Below the pieces are notes generated by a model, which did not search any database, was not told the origin of the DNA, and saw nothing but the letters and a program-made list of their open reading frames with translations. Made by a program: the position numbers and the translations under genes. Shown piece by piece: positions 8,966 to 17,324 of a stretch of 64,000 nucleotides of DNA. How positions within the stretch are numbered: the stretch's first letter is position 1; each line of letters begins with the position of its first letter. Origin of the DNA: a bacterium (GTDB lineage: Bacteria > Chloroflexota > Dormibacteria > Dormibacterales > Dormibacteraceae); contig SCQL01000004.1 in assembly GCA_004299235.1 (NCBI GenBank), positions 1 to 64,000 of the forward strand, in the 5' to 3' direction.

Positions 8966-10140
8966 TTGAAGACGACGAGGGATCAGTTGAACATCATCGA
9001 TGCATTTCATCAACTTGGGAGCTACCGCGCCGCCGCTCGCTTGTGCAACGTAACGGACAAGACGGTCAGGCGCGCCGTGCTGCGTCAGGAGGCGGGCGGG
9101 CCATGGGTCCGCCGTCCGCGTCCGACTTCGCGGAACACCGACGCAGTCGTGTCGGTCATCTGGGAGCGGGTGCGAAGGACCGACGGTCGCATCTCCGCCA
9201 AACGATTAATGCCGGCGGTGCGCGCAGCCGGGTACAAGGGCTCCGCGCGCAACCTGCGTCGCGAGGTCGCCAAGGTCAAGGCAGAGTGGCGGCAGAAGCG
9301 ACGAATCTTTCGGCCTTGGGTGCCCAGTCCGGGACAGCACCTGGTCGCCGACTGGACCCAGATCGCAGTCGGACTGCACATGTTCTGCGCGGTGTTGGCC
9401 TGGTCCGCGGTACCGCTTCGTGCGCTTGGCCAGCGATGAGACCAGGGAGACGACTCTGGGTTTGATGGCCGAATGCTTTGAGGAGTTGGGAGCTGTGCCC
9501 GCGGTGGTCCTCACCGACCGCATGGCTTGTCTCAAGAATGGAGTCGTCGCCAACGTCGTGGTGCCTCATCCCGACTACGTCCGCTTTGCCGCCCACTACG
9601 GGTTCCGACCTGACTTCTGCGAGGCCGCCGACCCGAATCGAAGGGTGTCGTCGAGCACCTGTGCGGATATGCCCAGCGCGACCTGGTCGTGCCCGAGGAC
9701 AACTTCGGTGGCGACATCGCGACCGGCAATCGCCAGGCAAGACTCTGGGGCCTGGAGGTCAACAGCCGTGTTCACAGCGAGACGCAGGTGACGCCGGATG
9801 AGCGGCTGGTGGAGGAGCGAGCACTGATGCGGCGGCTGCCGTCTCTGCGACCGGCGCTCTGTCGCGGCGAGCTGCGCAAGGTCGACCGCATGCAGACGAT
9901 TCGCTTCGGCTCGGCACGCTACTCGCTGCCGACCGCCTGGGTAGCAAAGCAGGTCGAGGTCACCGTGCAGGACCACGAGGTGGTGCTCGCCTACGACGGA
10001 AACGAGATCAATCGGCATCCGCTGATGGCACCAGGCGAGGTCTCTATTAAGGATGAGCACTACAAGGGCAAGTCCAGAATGCCGGCGCGAGCCATCCGCG
10101 TCCGGACCGGAACCGAGCGTGCGTTTATCGCCCTCGGACC
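8966..10140 (+). pseudogene. istA: IS21 transposase IstA, frameshifted
   Basis: A DDE transposase pseudogene. From TTG 8966 (after CGGAGGACC) the frame encodes an HTH (YRAAARLCNVTDKTVRRAV) and the first catalytic Asp (LVADWTQIAV). Around 9410 an extra base shifts the frame; the core continues with the second Asp in VVLTDRMACLK. Near 9636 one base is missing, and a third frame gives the catalytic Glu in GVVEHLCGYAQRDL and the C-terminal beta-barrel (ARYSLPTAWVAKQVEV). The far C-terminus is fused to truncated istB. Two frameshifts and a deletion make it inactive. Confidence 0.8.
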
Positions 10141-10148
10141 TCCCGCCG

Positions 10149-10571
10149 AAGCATCTGCTCGTCGGCCTCGGTCATGCGGCCGTGCGTGCCGGCCTGCGCG
10201 TGCGCTACTTCGCCGCCTCCGACCTTGTCGAGACGCTCTATCGCGGCCTCGCCGACAACTCGGTGGGCAAGGTCATCGACAACCTTTTGCGCTCTGAGCT
10301 GGTCCTACTCGACGAGCTGGGCTTTGCGCCCCTTGACCTCACCGGCACCCAGCTCCTCTTCCGCTTCATCGCCGCCGCTTACGAGCGACGTGCACTCGGC
10401 ATCGCCAGCCACTGGCCCTTCGACCAATGGGGACGCTTCCTTCCCGAGCCAACCACCGCCACCTCGATGATTGATCGCCTCCTCCACCACAGCGTCATGG
10501 TGGTCACCGAGGGCGAGTCCTTCAGGCTTCGCGAAGCCCGTTCAAGAGGAGGTGAGCGCCTGAAGAAATGA
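10149..10571 (+). pseudogene. istB: IstB truncated at its N-terminus (right copy)
   Basis: The frame from about 10149 encodes HLLVGLGHAAVRAGLRVRYF, Walker B LVLLDELG and the rest of IstB to a stop at 10569-10571. The homologous left copy shows that the part before CATCTGCTCGTCGG, including the P-loop GxxGTGKS, is gone. The deletion endpoint joins it directly to istA sequence. Without Walker A it cannot act as an ATPase. In contrast to the left copy, the reading frame across the AYERRALGIASHWPF region is intact. Confidence 0.8.
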
Positions 10572-10629
10572 GCGCCGGGTGGGGACTTTCACCTGGCCAA
10601 AAGTGGGGACTTTGAGATGACCATTGACA

Positions 10630-11138
10630 CTCTGCATGCGATCCGGGGTTGCTTTCTTCTTCAAACAGTGGGGTGGGCACCATCCGAAAACCGGCGGGCG
10701 ACAACTCGATGGCAAGGAATGGTCCCAGCTACCTTCCGTCGCACCCGCAGCCGCCGGTGCTCAAGATTGAGCGGTCCGCGCCGCCGTCCACGACTTGGAT
10801 ATTGGCGGGCGCCCGTGGTCCGCGATGAACTGTCTGATTGCCGCGAGGGCCTGATCCGTCGGGTAGCCGAACCCGATCGAATTCCGTTCCATCCGGCGGG
10901 TACCCCACTTTGAGTGGTTCGAGAAGAGTATGTCTGGGTCCACCAAATTCTTGAGTTCGAGATTCCGGCCCGTGATAGTCGCGCCGCAGCGCTCGGGCAA
11001 CCTGGCACAGACACCCAAAAACCGCCGGGACGACTGTACGGTGGAGGAGCCTCGGTAGATTTCGGGACGGTGAGACCTCGAGTTCAAATCCCAGGCCCCC
11101 GATACCGCGCCGCGCCGGTCGGGATATCGCCCTTCCCG
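10630..11138. other. Gene-free junction with a possible decayed ORF on the minus strand
   Basis: No convincing gene is seen. On the minus strand a frame from 11087 to 10761 contains ALAAIRQFIADHGRPPISKSWTAA, which resembles the repeat found in some actinobacterial HNH/homing-endonuclease-associated proteins. It ends abruptly and lacks the later FGSW part of that repeat. The upstream residues (CARLPERCGATI) hint at a zinc finger. This is probably an old truncated gene at the edge of the IS cluster. The AGTTCAAATCCC at about 11091 is not part of a tRNA. Confidence 0.25.
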
Positions 11139-12224
11139 TTAGGACGGGTCCGGCAGCACCGTGTCGCGCACCAAGGACTCCAGCTCGTTGCACGCACCCA
11201 GGAACTGGCGCAGGGTCCTGACCGTGGCCCCGTATGAGTCAAACTCATGCACCTTCATCCCGTCCGGCTCGTAAGCGCGCTTGAAGTCTGGGAAGTGGGT
11301 GAGGAGGGAGTCGACGATCTTTGGATCGACAGGATCGTTGATCCGCGTTCTGACCTCGATATCGCTAGCGTTGAGCAGCCTCTGCCAGGCTGATGGCGGC
11401 GAGATGACCGCGTCGGCGCCGATGAGCTCGCTCCAGTGCATGTGGTTGCGGAAAGCGGCCGACAGCAGGCGGATGCGGTATCCGCGTTCGCGGAAGAGCT
11501 TATACGTGTTCTTGAACACCGCTACGCCCGCCCACTCGCAGGCGCCCGGGTCGATCGCTATCTTCCGCCTGTCCATGAGCACCTTCATCCAGTCGTCCAG
11601 GCGGCCGACCATGATCGTGCAGACCGGACCCATCGACTTGACGTCCTTGCCCTCCGAATCGCGGCGCATAAGACCCCGTTCCACAGCCTCGGCGACCGCC
11701 ACGCACTGAGGCGCGGTGAAGCACACCGTGGCGTTGATGCTGACCCCGCGGTAGGTCGCCTCCTCGATCGCCTCCACCCCGGCGCGAGTGACCGGAATCT
11801 TCACGATCATATTGCGCGCCAGCTTGTTGAACGCCTCGGCCGAATCGACGATGGCGCGCGAGTCGCGGTACAGGCGAGGATCGGTCTGGATCGAAAGCCG
11901 ACCGTTGCGGCCGCCGCTCGCGTCGAACGCCGGCTCGAGCAGCTTGGCTGCTCGAATCGACATCTCCTCCAAAATCCGCCAGGCGATGCGGTCCTCGGTG
12001 GCGGAGGGCATCTCGTCCGCCGCGGCCAAGATGCGCGGCCGCCACTCGGCGATCTCTTTCTTCAGGATGCCGTAGGCGATGGCGGGATTGCAGGTGGCGC
12101 CGACCGCCCCGTGCTCGATGGAGTACGTCAGCTCGTTGATTGCGGCCGAGTCGTTCCACAGACAGGTCGGCGTCGTCTGAGTCATCTGGTAGAGCGGGCT
12201 CTTGTAGGTCTGCGCGGTGCTCAC
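11139..12224 (-). CDS. Transaldolase-family protein
   Basis: A 361-aa TIM-barrel aldolase-type enzyme. NMIVKIPVT carries the Schiff-base lysine of transaldolases, preceded by STVD/SIQTDPR-type strands (RLSIQTDPRLYRD) and followed by INATVCFTAPQ and later AAFRNHMHWSELIGAD. The N-terminal ATCNPAIAYGILKKE matches the TxNP motif. It is the last gene of an iolD-iolB-transaldolase run on the minus strand, 45 bp after iolB, so it probably handles a sugar or sugar phosphate in inositol-type catabolism rather than acting as the housekeeping pentose-phosphate enzyme (inference). ATG start with GGAGATTGAAGTGAGC upstream. Confidence 0.82.
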   Translation of the reverse strand: MSTAQTYKSPLYQMTQTTPTCLWNDSAAINELTYSIEHGAVGATCNPAIAYGILKKEIAEWRPRILAAADEMPSATEDRIAWRILEEMSIRAAKLLEPAFDASGGRNGRLSIQTDPRLYRDSRAIVDSAEAFNKLARNMIVKIPVTRAGVEAIEEATYRGVSINATVCFTAPQCVAVAEAVERGLMRRDSEGKDVKSMGPVCTIMVGRLDDWMKVLMDRRKIAIDPGACEWAGVAVFKNTYKLFRERGYRIRLLSAAFRNHMHWSELIGADAVISPPSAWQRLLNASDIEVRTRINDPVDPKIVDSLLTHFPDFKRAYEPDGMKVHEFDSYGATVRTLRQFLGACNELESLVRDTVLPDPS

Positions 12225-12269
12225 TTCAATCTCCTCTCAGGGCACGAATGATCCCACGTCCGAGCGCGA

Positions 12270-13079
12270 TCAACTCAGCTGCCAGCGGTGTTCTGGGTCG
12301 GTCGTGACTAGCCAGCGGCGGTGCGGACCCGCCATCACATTGAGGTAGTAGAGGTCGTAACCCGGGCCTGCCGCTACTGGGTGATAGCCGCGCGGAACCA
12401 GCACCACGTCGCCATCTCTCACCCGCAGAGTTTCGTCCAGCGAGCGGTCGTCGGTGTAGACGAGCTGCATGGCGAAACCTTCCGCGCGGCGTGTCCGGTG
12501 GTAGTACGTCTCCTCGAGCATGCTCTCGCGCGGCAGATCGTCGGTGTCGTGCTTATGTGGCGGATAGCTCGACCAGTGGCCGCCGGGCGTGTACACCTCG
12601 GTTACCAGCAGCGACTCCGCGGGCCGGTCTTCCATCAGAAGGTTGTGGACGGTGCGCGCGGTCGCTCCGGAGCCGCGCTGGAAGGGCTTGACCTGGCTCG
12701 CGCGGATGAGTGCCGGCTCGACCCCGTGGGCCGCCGGCGCCCACGCCAGCGCGACCTCGCAGTCTCCGCTCGCGGCGGTCACTTCGAGCGCACCACTGGG
12801 CGGCGCATAGACACAGTCGGGCGGCCCGTCGAAAACCGACTGCCTTCCGCCGATTCTGCTCCACGTTTGACCGCCGAAGCCGACGTCGGCTTGGCCCGTG
12901 AGCATCACCAGGCACACCTCACGGCCGTCTGTCGGGCGCTCGATGCGCTGCCCGTGAGCCAGCCGGTAAACGTCGAAGCCGACATACCTCCATCCGGCCG
13001 ACTCGGGCGTGATGGAGATCACGAGCCCCGATGGGTTGGGCTGATGGCGGCTCCCGACTACCAGCGGGCCGTGGCTCAC
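12270..13079 (-). CDS. iolB: 5-deoxy-glucuronate isomerase
   Basis: IolB isomerises 5-deoxy-D-glucuronate to 5-deoxy-2-keto-gluconate in myo-inositol breakdown. The protein is 269 aa, the usual length. The second cupin has the metal-binding set SYPPHKHDTDD (two His) with EETYYHR (Glu), and a later GYHPVAAGPGYDLYYLNVMAG motif that is highly typical of IolB. GTG 13079 is preferred because it overlaps the iolD stop (GTGA); a longer in-frame ATG at 13178 would add 33 Gly/Arg-rich residues inside iolD. Cytoplasmic. Confidence 0.93.
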   Translation of the reverse strand: MSHGPLVVGSRHQPNPSGLVISITPESAGWRYVGFDVYRLAHGQRIERPTDGREVCLVMLTGQADVGFGGQTWSRIGGRQSVFDGPPDCVYAPPSGALEVTAASGDCEVALAWAPAAHGVEPALIRASQVKPFQRGSGATARTVHNLLMEDRPAESLLVTEVYTPGGHWSSYPPHKHDTDDLPRESMLEETYYHRTRRAEGFAMQLVYTDDRSLDETLRVRDGDVVLVPRGYHPVAAGPGYDLYYLNVMAGPHRRWLVTTDPEHRWQLS

Positions 13080-14956
13080 AGGTGCCAGCGCCTGCGAGCC
13101 TGGCCCTTCTCGTGCTCGAGGCGCGCGGCCTGGACGTCCTTTGATTCGGAAACCTCCGCGACCGGCACCTCCCACCATGACTCATAGCCGGGCACACCCT
13201 GGTAGCGGTCGGTCCGCACGTGGATCACGACGGTGCGGTTCGCCTTCTTCGACTCGACCAGCGCGTCGCGCAGCTCCTCCACGTTGCGCGCGCGAAACAC
13301 CACGGCGCCGAGTCCCTCGGCGTTGAGGGCGAGGTCGACAGGCAGTTCGTTGCTTTCGTGCTTGCCCGAATCGTCGCCGAGCGAACCGTCCACTCGGTAG
13401 CGGTAGCGTGTGCCGAAGCCTTCGCTGCCCTTGTCTCGCGAGAGAGAACCGATGGAGGCGAAGCCCTGGTTGTCGACCAGGACGATGGTCAGCTTGGCGC
13501 GCTCCTGGATGGAGGTCACTATCTCTTGGGCCATCATCAGATATGAGCCGTCGCCCACCATCACGTACACCTCGCGGCTCGGATCCGCGAGCTTGACCCC
13601 AAGCCCGCCTGCGATCTCGTAGCCCATCGTCGAATAGCCGTACTCGACGTGGTAGCCCTTCGGGTCGCGCGTCCGCCACAGCTTGTGCAGGTCGCCAGGC
13701 ATTGAACCGGCCGCACACACCACGACGTCCGTCGCCGCGCTCAGCTCGTTGACCGCGCCGATCACCTCCGACTGCGCCGGCAGCGGGCCGTGGCCCAGCC
13801 GATAGAGTCGCGTGACCTCAGCGTCCCAATCCTTCCGCATTCGCTCGGCGAGCTGGCGCCATTCCGGGTGCACTGACCAGCCGCGCAGTCGTTCGCCGAT
13901 GGCCTCGAGGGCCGCACGGGCGTCGCCGGGCAGCGCGAGGCCACCAAGCTTGATGGCGTCGGCGTCCGCAACGTTGATGTTGACGAACCGCACCGCTGGA
14001 TCCTGAAACGCAGTCCGCGATGCAGTGGTGAAGTCGCTGTAGCGGGTGCCAACGCCGATTATGAGGTCGGCCTGCGCCGCGAGCCGGTTCGCCGCTAGCG
14101 TGCCGGTCGCGCCGATCGCGCCCAGCGCGCCCTCGTGGTCGTATGGCAGCGAGCCCTTGCCCGCCTGAGTCTCCGCCTCCGGGATGCCGGTCGCGTCGAC
14201 CAGCGAGCGCAGAGCGCCGGTGGCTTCCGAGTAGATGACCCCGCCACCCGCGACGATGAGGGGCCGTTTCGCGTCCTTGATGAGAGCTGCGGCGCGGTCC
14301 AGCAACGCCCGATCAGGAAGCGGGCGGGCGATGTGCCACACCCGACTACCGAAGAACTCCTCCGGGTAGTCGAAAGCCTCGGTCTGCACGTCCTGTGGCA
14401 GAGCGAGCGTGACCGCGCCGGTATCCGTCTGGCTGGTCAGCACCCGCATGGCAGCGAGGGCCGCGGGAATCAGCTGCTCAGGTCGCTGAATACGATCCCA
14501 GTAGCGGGACACCGGCTGCAAGGCATCGTTTGCGCTGATATCGCCGCGGGCGGGAATCTCGAGCTGCTGCAGCGCCGGGTCCGGTCGCCGCGACGCGAAC
14601 GTGTCGCTGGGGAGCAGCAGCACCGGCAGGCGATTGACCGTGGCCGCCGCCGCGCCCGTGACCATGTTGGTCGCGCCGGGGCCGATCGAGGTGGTGCACG
14701 CGAGGGTGGAGAGCCGGTTGCGCATTCGCGCGAAACCGGCGGCGGTGTGGACCATGGCCTGTTCGTTGCGTGCTTGGTAGTAGGTGAGAAGGTCCGGGCG
14801 TTCGCCCAGCGCCTGTCCTACTCCCGTCAGGTTTCCGTGGCCGAAAATGCCGAAACAGCCCTCGAAGAACCGGTACTCCACGCTGTCGCGTTCTGCATGC
14901 TGGGCGCCGAGAAACCGCACCAGCGCCTGAGCCATGGTGAGCCGTACCGTTTTCAC
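13076..14956 (-). CDS. iolD: 3D-(3,5/4)-trihydroxycyclohexane-1,2-dione hydrolase
   Basis: IolD is a thiamine-diphosphate enzyme that opens the diketo-inositol ring to 5-deoxy-D-glucuronate. The 626-aa protein has the N-terminal pyrimidine-binding domain (QARNEQAMVHTAAGFAR, with the catalytic Glu), a central domain (LIVAGGGVIYSEATGAL), and the C-terminal ThDP/Mg motif starting GDGSYLMMAQEI and ending VDNQGFASIG. ATG start with TAGGAGGTTCGGTGAA. First gene of the minus-strand operon, divergent from the isomerase gene at 15206, with a LacI-type palindrome between them. Confidence 0.94.
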   Translation of the reverse strand: MKTVRLTMAQALVRFLGAQHAERDSVEYRFFEGCFGIFGHGNLTGVGQALGERPDLLTYYQARNEQAMVHTAAGFARMRNRLSTLACTTSIGPGATNMVTGAAAATVNRLPVLLLPSDTFASRRPDPALQQLEIPARGDISANDALQPVSRYWDRIQRPEQLIPAALAAMRVLTSQTDTGAVTLALPQDVQTEAFDYPEEFFGSRVWHIARPLPDRALLDRAAALIKDAKRPLIVAGGGVIYSEATGALRSLVDATGIPEAETQAGKGSLPYDHEGALGAIGATGTLAANRLAAQADLIIGVGTRYSDFTTASRTAFQDPAVRFVNINVADADAIKLGGLALPGDARAALEAIGERLRGWSVHPEWRQLAERMRKDWDAEVTRLYRLGHGPLPAQSEVIGAVNELSAATDVVVCAAGSMPGDLHKLWRTRDPKGYHVEYGYSTMGYEIAGGLGVKLADPSREVYVMVGDGSYLMMAQEIVTSIQERAKLTIVLVDNQGFASIGSLSRDKGSEGFGTRYRYRVDGSLGDDSGKHESNELPVDLALNAEGLGAVVFRARNVEELRDALVESKKANRTVVIHVRTDRYQGVPGYESWWEVPVAEVSESKDVQAARLEHEKGQARRRWHL

Positions 14957-15160
14957 CGAACCTCCTACACTCCCATCTGCTGTCGAGATTTTGAACGAGC
15001 CTGCCGCCCGATCATGATCACGGCGAGGTCAGCTGAATGCCGGCGGCCGACCATAACAGCCCTCCGGCGATCGGCCACTTGATTCGCAGTCGCAGCGGCG
15101 GTCTTGTCGACGGACTCTGGCTCGCTGATCCCGTGAACCCTACACCCCCCAGCGCACCTC

Positions 15161-15174
15161 CTGGAACGCTCCAG
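15161..15174. promoter_or_regulatory. Putative LacI-type operator, site 1
   Basis: CTGGAACGCTCCAG is a 14-bp palindrome with one mismatched pair. It lies in the 249-bp divergent region between iolD (minus) and the isomerase gene (plus), 32 bp before the plus-strand start. The same TGGAAC core recurs at 17272 and 21487, and a LacI-family gene lies just downstream at 16206. Confidence 0.65.
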
Positions 15175-15205
15175 AATTAAGGGAGGGTGCCAGAATGAAG
15201 GGAGA

Positions 15206-16183
15206 ATGAGGGAAGGGGGTGCGGCCTCGAGCCGCTCACGCGTTCATGTCGGCGTGGTGATGGAGGCATTCCTCGATCGCCCACTGTCCGAGGTTGGGCG
15301 GTGGCTCGCCTCTTCGCTCCCGGCGGTGACCGACGTCGAAGTGGGTACGGGCGGCTACGCCCCTCATCCGCATTGCGACACTGGGTTGCTCTTGCGCGAC
15401 GCCGCGGCGCGGAGCAGTTGGCTGGATGAGGTCGGTTCGTTCGGCCTCTCTGTCGGCGCACTCAACGTATGGGGCAATCCGCTGCACCCCGACCCCGAGG
15501 TCGCGCGCGGCCACGATGCCGCGCTCCGCGACACCATCCGGCTCGCCGCCGCGCTCGGCGTGGACCGTGTTGTGGCGATGTCGGGCTGCCCGGCCGGCGC
15601 ACCAGGCGACCGCACACCTCACTTCGCCGGCGGAGGCTGGCTGCCCTACCTCGAGGGCATCACGGAGCTGCAGTGGCAGGACGTGGTCGAGCCGTACTGG
15701 TCCGAGGTGGCCGAATTCGCGCGCCGTGAACACCCTGACCTTCTCATCTGCCTGGAACTCCACCCGGGAACCGTGACCTACAACGTCGAGACTTTCGAGC
15801 GCCTCGCCAGGTTGGGCGAGTCGATTGCCGCCAATCTGGACCCGAGCCACTTTTTCTGGATGCAAATGGACGCACTCGCCGTGGCGGAGCGGCTCGGACC
15901 GAAGGTCGGCCACTGCCACGGCAAGGACGTGCAGTTCAACGCCGACCGCCTCGCCCTCAACGGTCTGCTCGACCGCCGGTGGCCGCGGCCGCCGGAGGAG
16001 ATGCCCTGGAACTTCTCTGTTGTGGGCAGGGGCAAGGATTCCGGGTGGTGGTCACGGCTGGTCGCAGTGCTGCTGGCTAAGAGTCGGATCCACACGATCG
16101 CTATCGAGCACGAGGATCCATTCGTCGACGCGGAGGAAGGGGTGGTGGAGGCTGCCGCCGTCCTCGCGCGCGCTCTGGTGTGA
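15206..16183 (+). CDS. Sugar phosphate isomerase/epimerase (xylose isomerase-like TIM barrel)
   Basis: A 325-aa AP-endonuclease-2-type TIM barrel. Metal-site motifs are visible: CLELHPGTVTYNVE (Glu, His), NLDPSHFFWMQMD (Asp, His) and HCHGKDV (His, Lys/Asp), followed by SVVGRGKDSGWW and IEHEDP with the final Glu. Relatives include inosose dehydratases and sugar epimerases; the exact reaction is not known. ATG 15206 retains the N-terminal strand HVGVVMEAFLDRP. It heads the plus-strand operon with the LacI gene 22 bp downstream. Likely acts on a keto-inositol or keto-sugar. Confidence 0.82.
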   Translation: MREGGAASSRSRVHVGVVMEAFLDRPLSEVGRWLASSLPAVTDVEVGTGGYAPHPHCDTGLLLRDAAARSSWLDEVGSFGLSVGALNVWGNPLHPDPEVARGHDAALRDTIRLAAALGVDRVVAMSGCPAGAPGDRTPHFAGGGWLPYLEGITELQWQDVVEPYWSEVAEFARREHPDLLICLELHPGTVTYNVETFERLARLGESIAANLDPSHFFWMQMDALAVAERLGPKVGHCHGKDVQFNADRLALNGLLDRRWPRPPEEMPWNFSVVGRGKDSGWWSRLVAVLLAKSRIHTIAIEHEDPFVDAEEGVVEAAAVLARALV

Positions 16184-16205
16184 CAGCCGAGGGGCGGGAG
16201 GAGAC

Positions 16206-17243
16206 ATGAGCACGGCACGCAAGCCGCCAGGCCGCGACGCGACGATCATCGACGTGGCCCGGATCGCGGGCGTGTCGAAGTCGACCGTCTCCAATGTGAT
16301 CCGCGGTTCGCTGGGCGTGACGCCGCAGACCAAGGCGCGTGTCTTGGAAGCGGTGTCGAAGCTCTCGTACCGGCCGAACGTCCTCGCCCGCCACCTCGTC
16401 CTCCAGCGCACGACCACGCTCGGTGTGGTGGTCGGCGATCTGGGTAACCCGTTCAACGCCGAGATGGCGAGCCACATCGCCTACGAGGCTGCGCGCCAGG
16501 GATACCGCCCGATGTTCTGCAACACGCAGGGCGTGGCCAAAGCGGAGCTGGACGGTCTGGAGGGCTTCGTCGAGCACCGCGCCGCGGGCATCGTCTTCCT
16601 GTCACAACCGGTCGAGTCGGCTGCGGCGAAGCGCGCAGTCGGCCGCGTCCCAGCGGTCTCGGTTTCCTGCGTGTGCGACTGGTGCGACAGCGTTTCCGCC
16701 GACGATCGAGCCGGGGCCAAGGCGGCGACCCAGCACCTGATCGATCTCGGCCACAAGCGCATCGCCTATGTCGCCGACCCGCTCGTGGAGGACGTCGCGG
16801 ACCGCGAGCGCGAAGCGGGCTATCGCGCCACGCTGGAGGCCGCAGGCCTCCGCCCGGCTGTCTTTCATTGGGGCGGTCCGCCGGACCAGCTGACCGCCAA
16901 CGCGCGCGACCGCCAGGTCGCATCGATCGTGGCCGATCGCATCACGGCGATCGTGTCGTCGAACGACTACGGCGCGATCGAGGTGCTCGATTCGGCCGAC
17001 CGCCTCGGTGTGAAGGTGCCGGCGGAGCTGTCGGTCATCGGGTTCGACGATGTGGTGACCGCCGGACTTGCCCGCATCAATCTCTCGACCATGCGCCAGC
17101 CGCAGCCCGAGCTTGCCGCCGCCGCGCTCAAACTACTCAACGAGCGCATCTCCGGGCGGGCGCCGCGCCGCCTCGAGCATCGCACCCTGCCCGTGACCCT
17201 GGTGGTGCGTGGTTCAACCGGTGTGGCGAAAACCGCGCGTTGA
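16206..17243 (+). CDS. LacI-family transcriptional regulator
   Basis: A 345-aa repressor. The HTH lies at about residues 14-35 (ATIIDVARIAGVSKSTVSNV), followed by the hinge helix region SYRPNVLARHLV and a periplasmic-binding-protein-like effector domain (TTTLGVVVGDLGNPF; DLGHKRIAYV; VIGFDD). Start ATG 16206 is preceded by GGCGGGAGGAGAC. It is the likely binder of the TGGAAC palindromes at 15161, 17272 and 21484, and so of the whole inositol-like locus; the effector would be an inositol or a catabolite. The assignment of regulator to sites is inference from proximity and family. Confidence 0.9.
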   Translation: MSTARKPPGRDATIIDVARIAGVSKSTVSNVIRGSLGVTPQTKARVLEAVSKLSYRPNVLARHLVLQRTTTLGVVVGDLGNPFNAEMASHIAYEAARQGYRPMFCNTQGVAKAELDGLEGFVEHRAAGIVFLSQPVESAAAKRAVGRVPAVSVSCVCDWCDSVSADDRAGAKAATQHLIDLGHKRIAYVADPLVEDVADREREAGYRATLEAAGLRPAVFHWGGPPDQLTANARDRQVASIVADRITAIVSSNDYGAIEVLDSADRLGVKVPAELSVIGFDDVVTAGLARINLSTMRQPQPELAAAALKLLNERISGRAPRRLEHRTLPVTLVVRGSTGVAKTAR

Positions 17244-17290
17244 CATGCCAGCCGGTTTCGGATACGTTCCGTGGAACGTTCCAGGGAACG
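17240..17290 (+). promoter_or_regulatory. Promoter with LacI-type operator, site 2
   Basis: TTGACA (17240-17245), a 17-bp spacer and TACGTT (17263-17268) form a sigma-70-type promoter. The perfect 12-bp palindrome TGGAACGTTCCA (17272-17283) covers the expected start of transcription and sits inside a larger inverted repeat beginning CGTTCC at 17265 and ending GGAACG at 17290. It controls the oxidoreductase gene at 17325. Confidence 0.72.
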
Positions 17291-17324
17291 ATTCTTCTGG
17301 CAGAACGAATGCGTGGAGTGGGGC

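Larger units (their letters stand above)
8823..10629 (+). mobile_element. Decayed IS21-family element (right copy)
   Basis: The left end (TGCGCGTGGCCATGTGAAAG, 8823-8842) is an imperfect inverted copy of the right end (10577-10629). Both carry the multiple AAAGT/GGCCA-type repeats typical of IS21 termini, and the right end finishes in CATTGACA. At 1,807 bp it is shorter than a full IS21 (roughly 2-2.5 kb) because the istA-istB junction has been deleted. No clear target duplication is seen: GCACCGG lies on the left and CTCTGC on the right. It is inserted in the IS481 fragment, in the same orientation as the 388-925 remnant. Confidence 0.75.

Noticed and set aside
10630-10760. Continuation of the IS481 transposase after the IS21 insertion
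   Set aside because: None of the frames shows the IS481 catalytic-domain motifs, so the 3' part has been lost rather than merely interrupted.
11085-11120. Possible tRNA T-arm (GAGTTCAAATCCCAG)
   Set aside because: The flanking bases do not pair as a 5-bp T-stem, and no D-arm, anticodon arm or acceptor stem can be drawn around it.
14135-15082. Long plus-strand frame opposite iolD
   Set aside because: No family motifs, Arg/Gly-rich composition, and full overlap with the well-supported iolD gene on the other strand.
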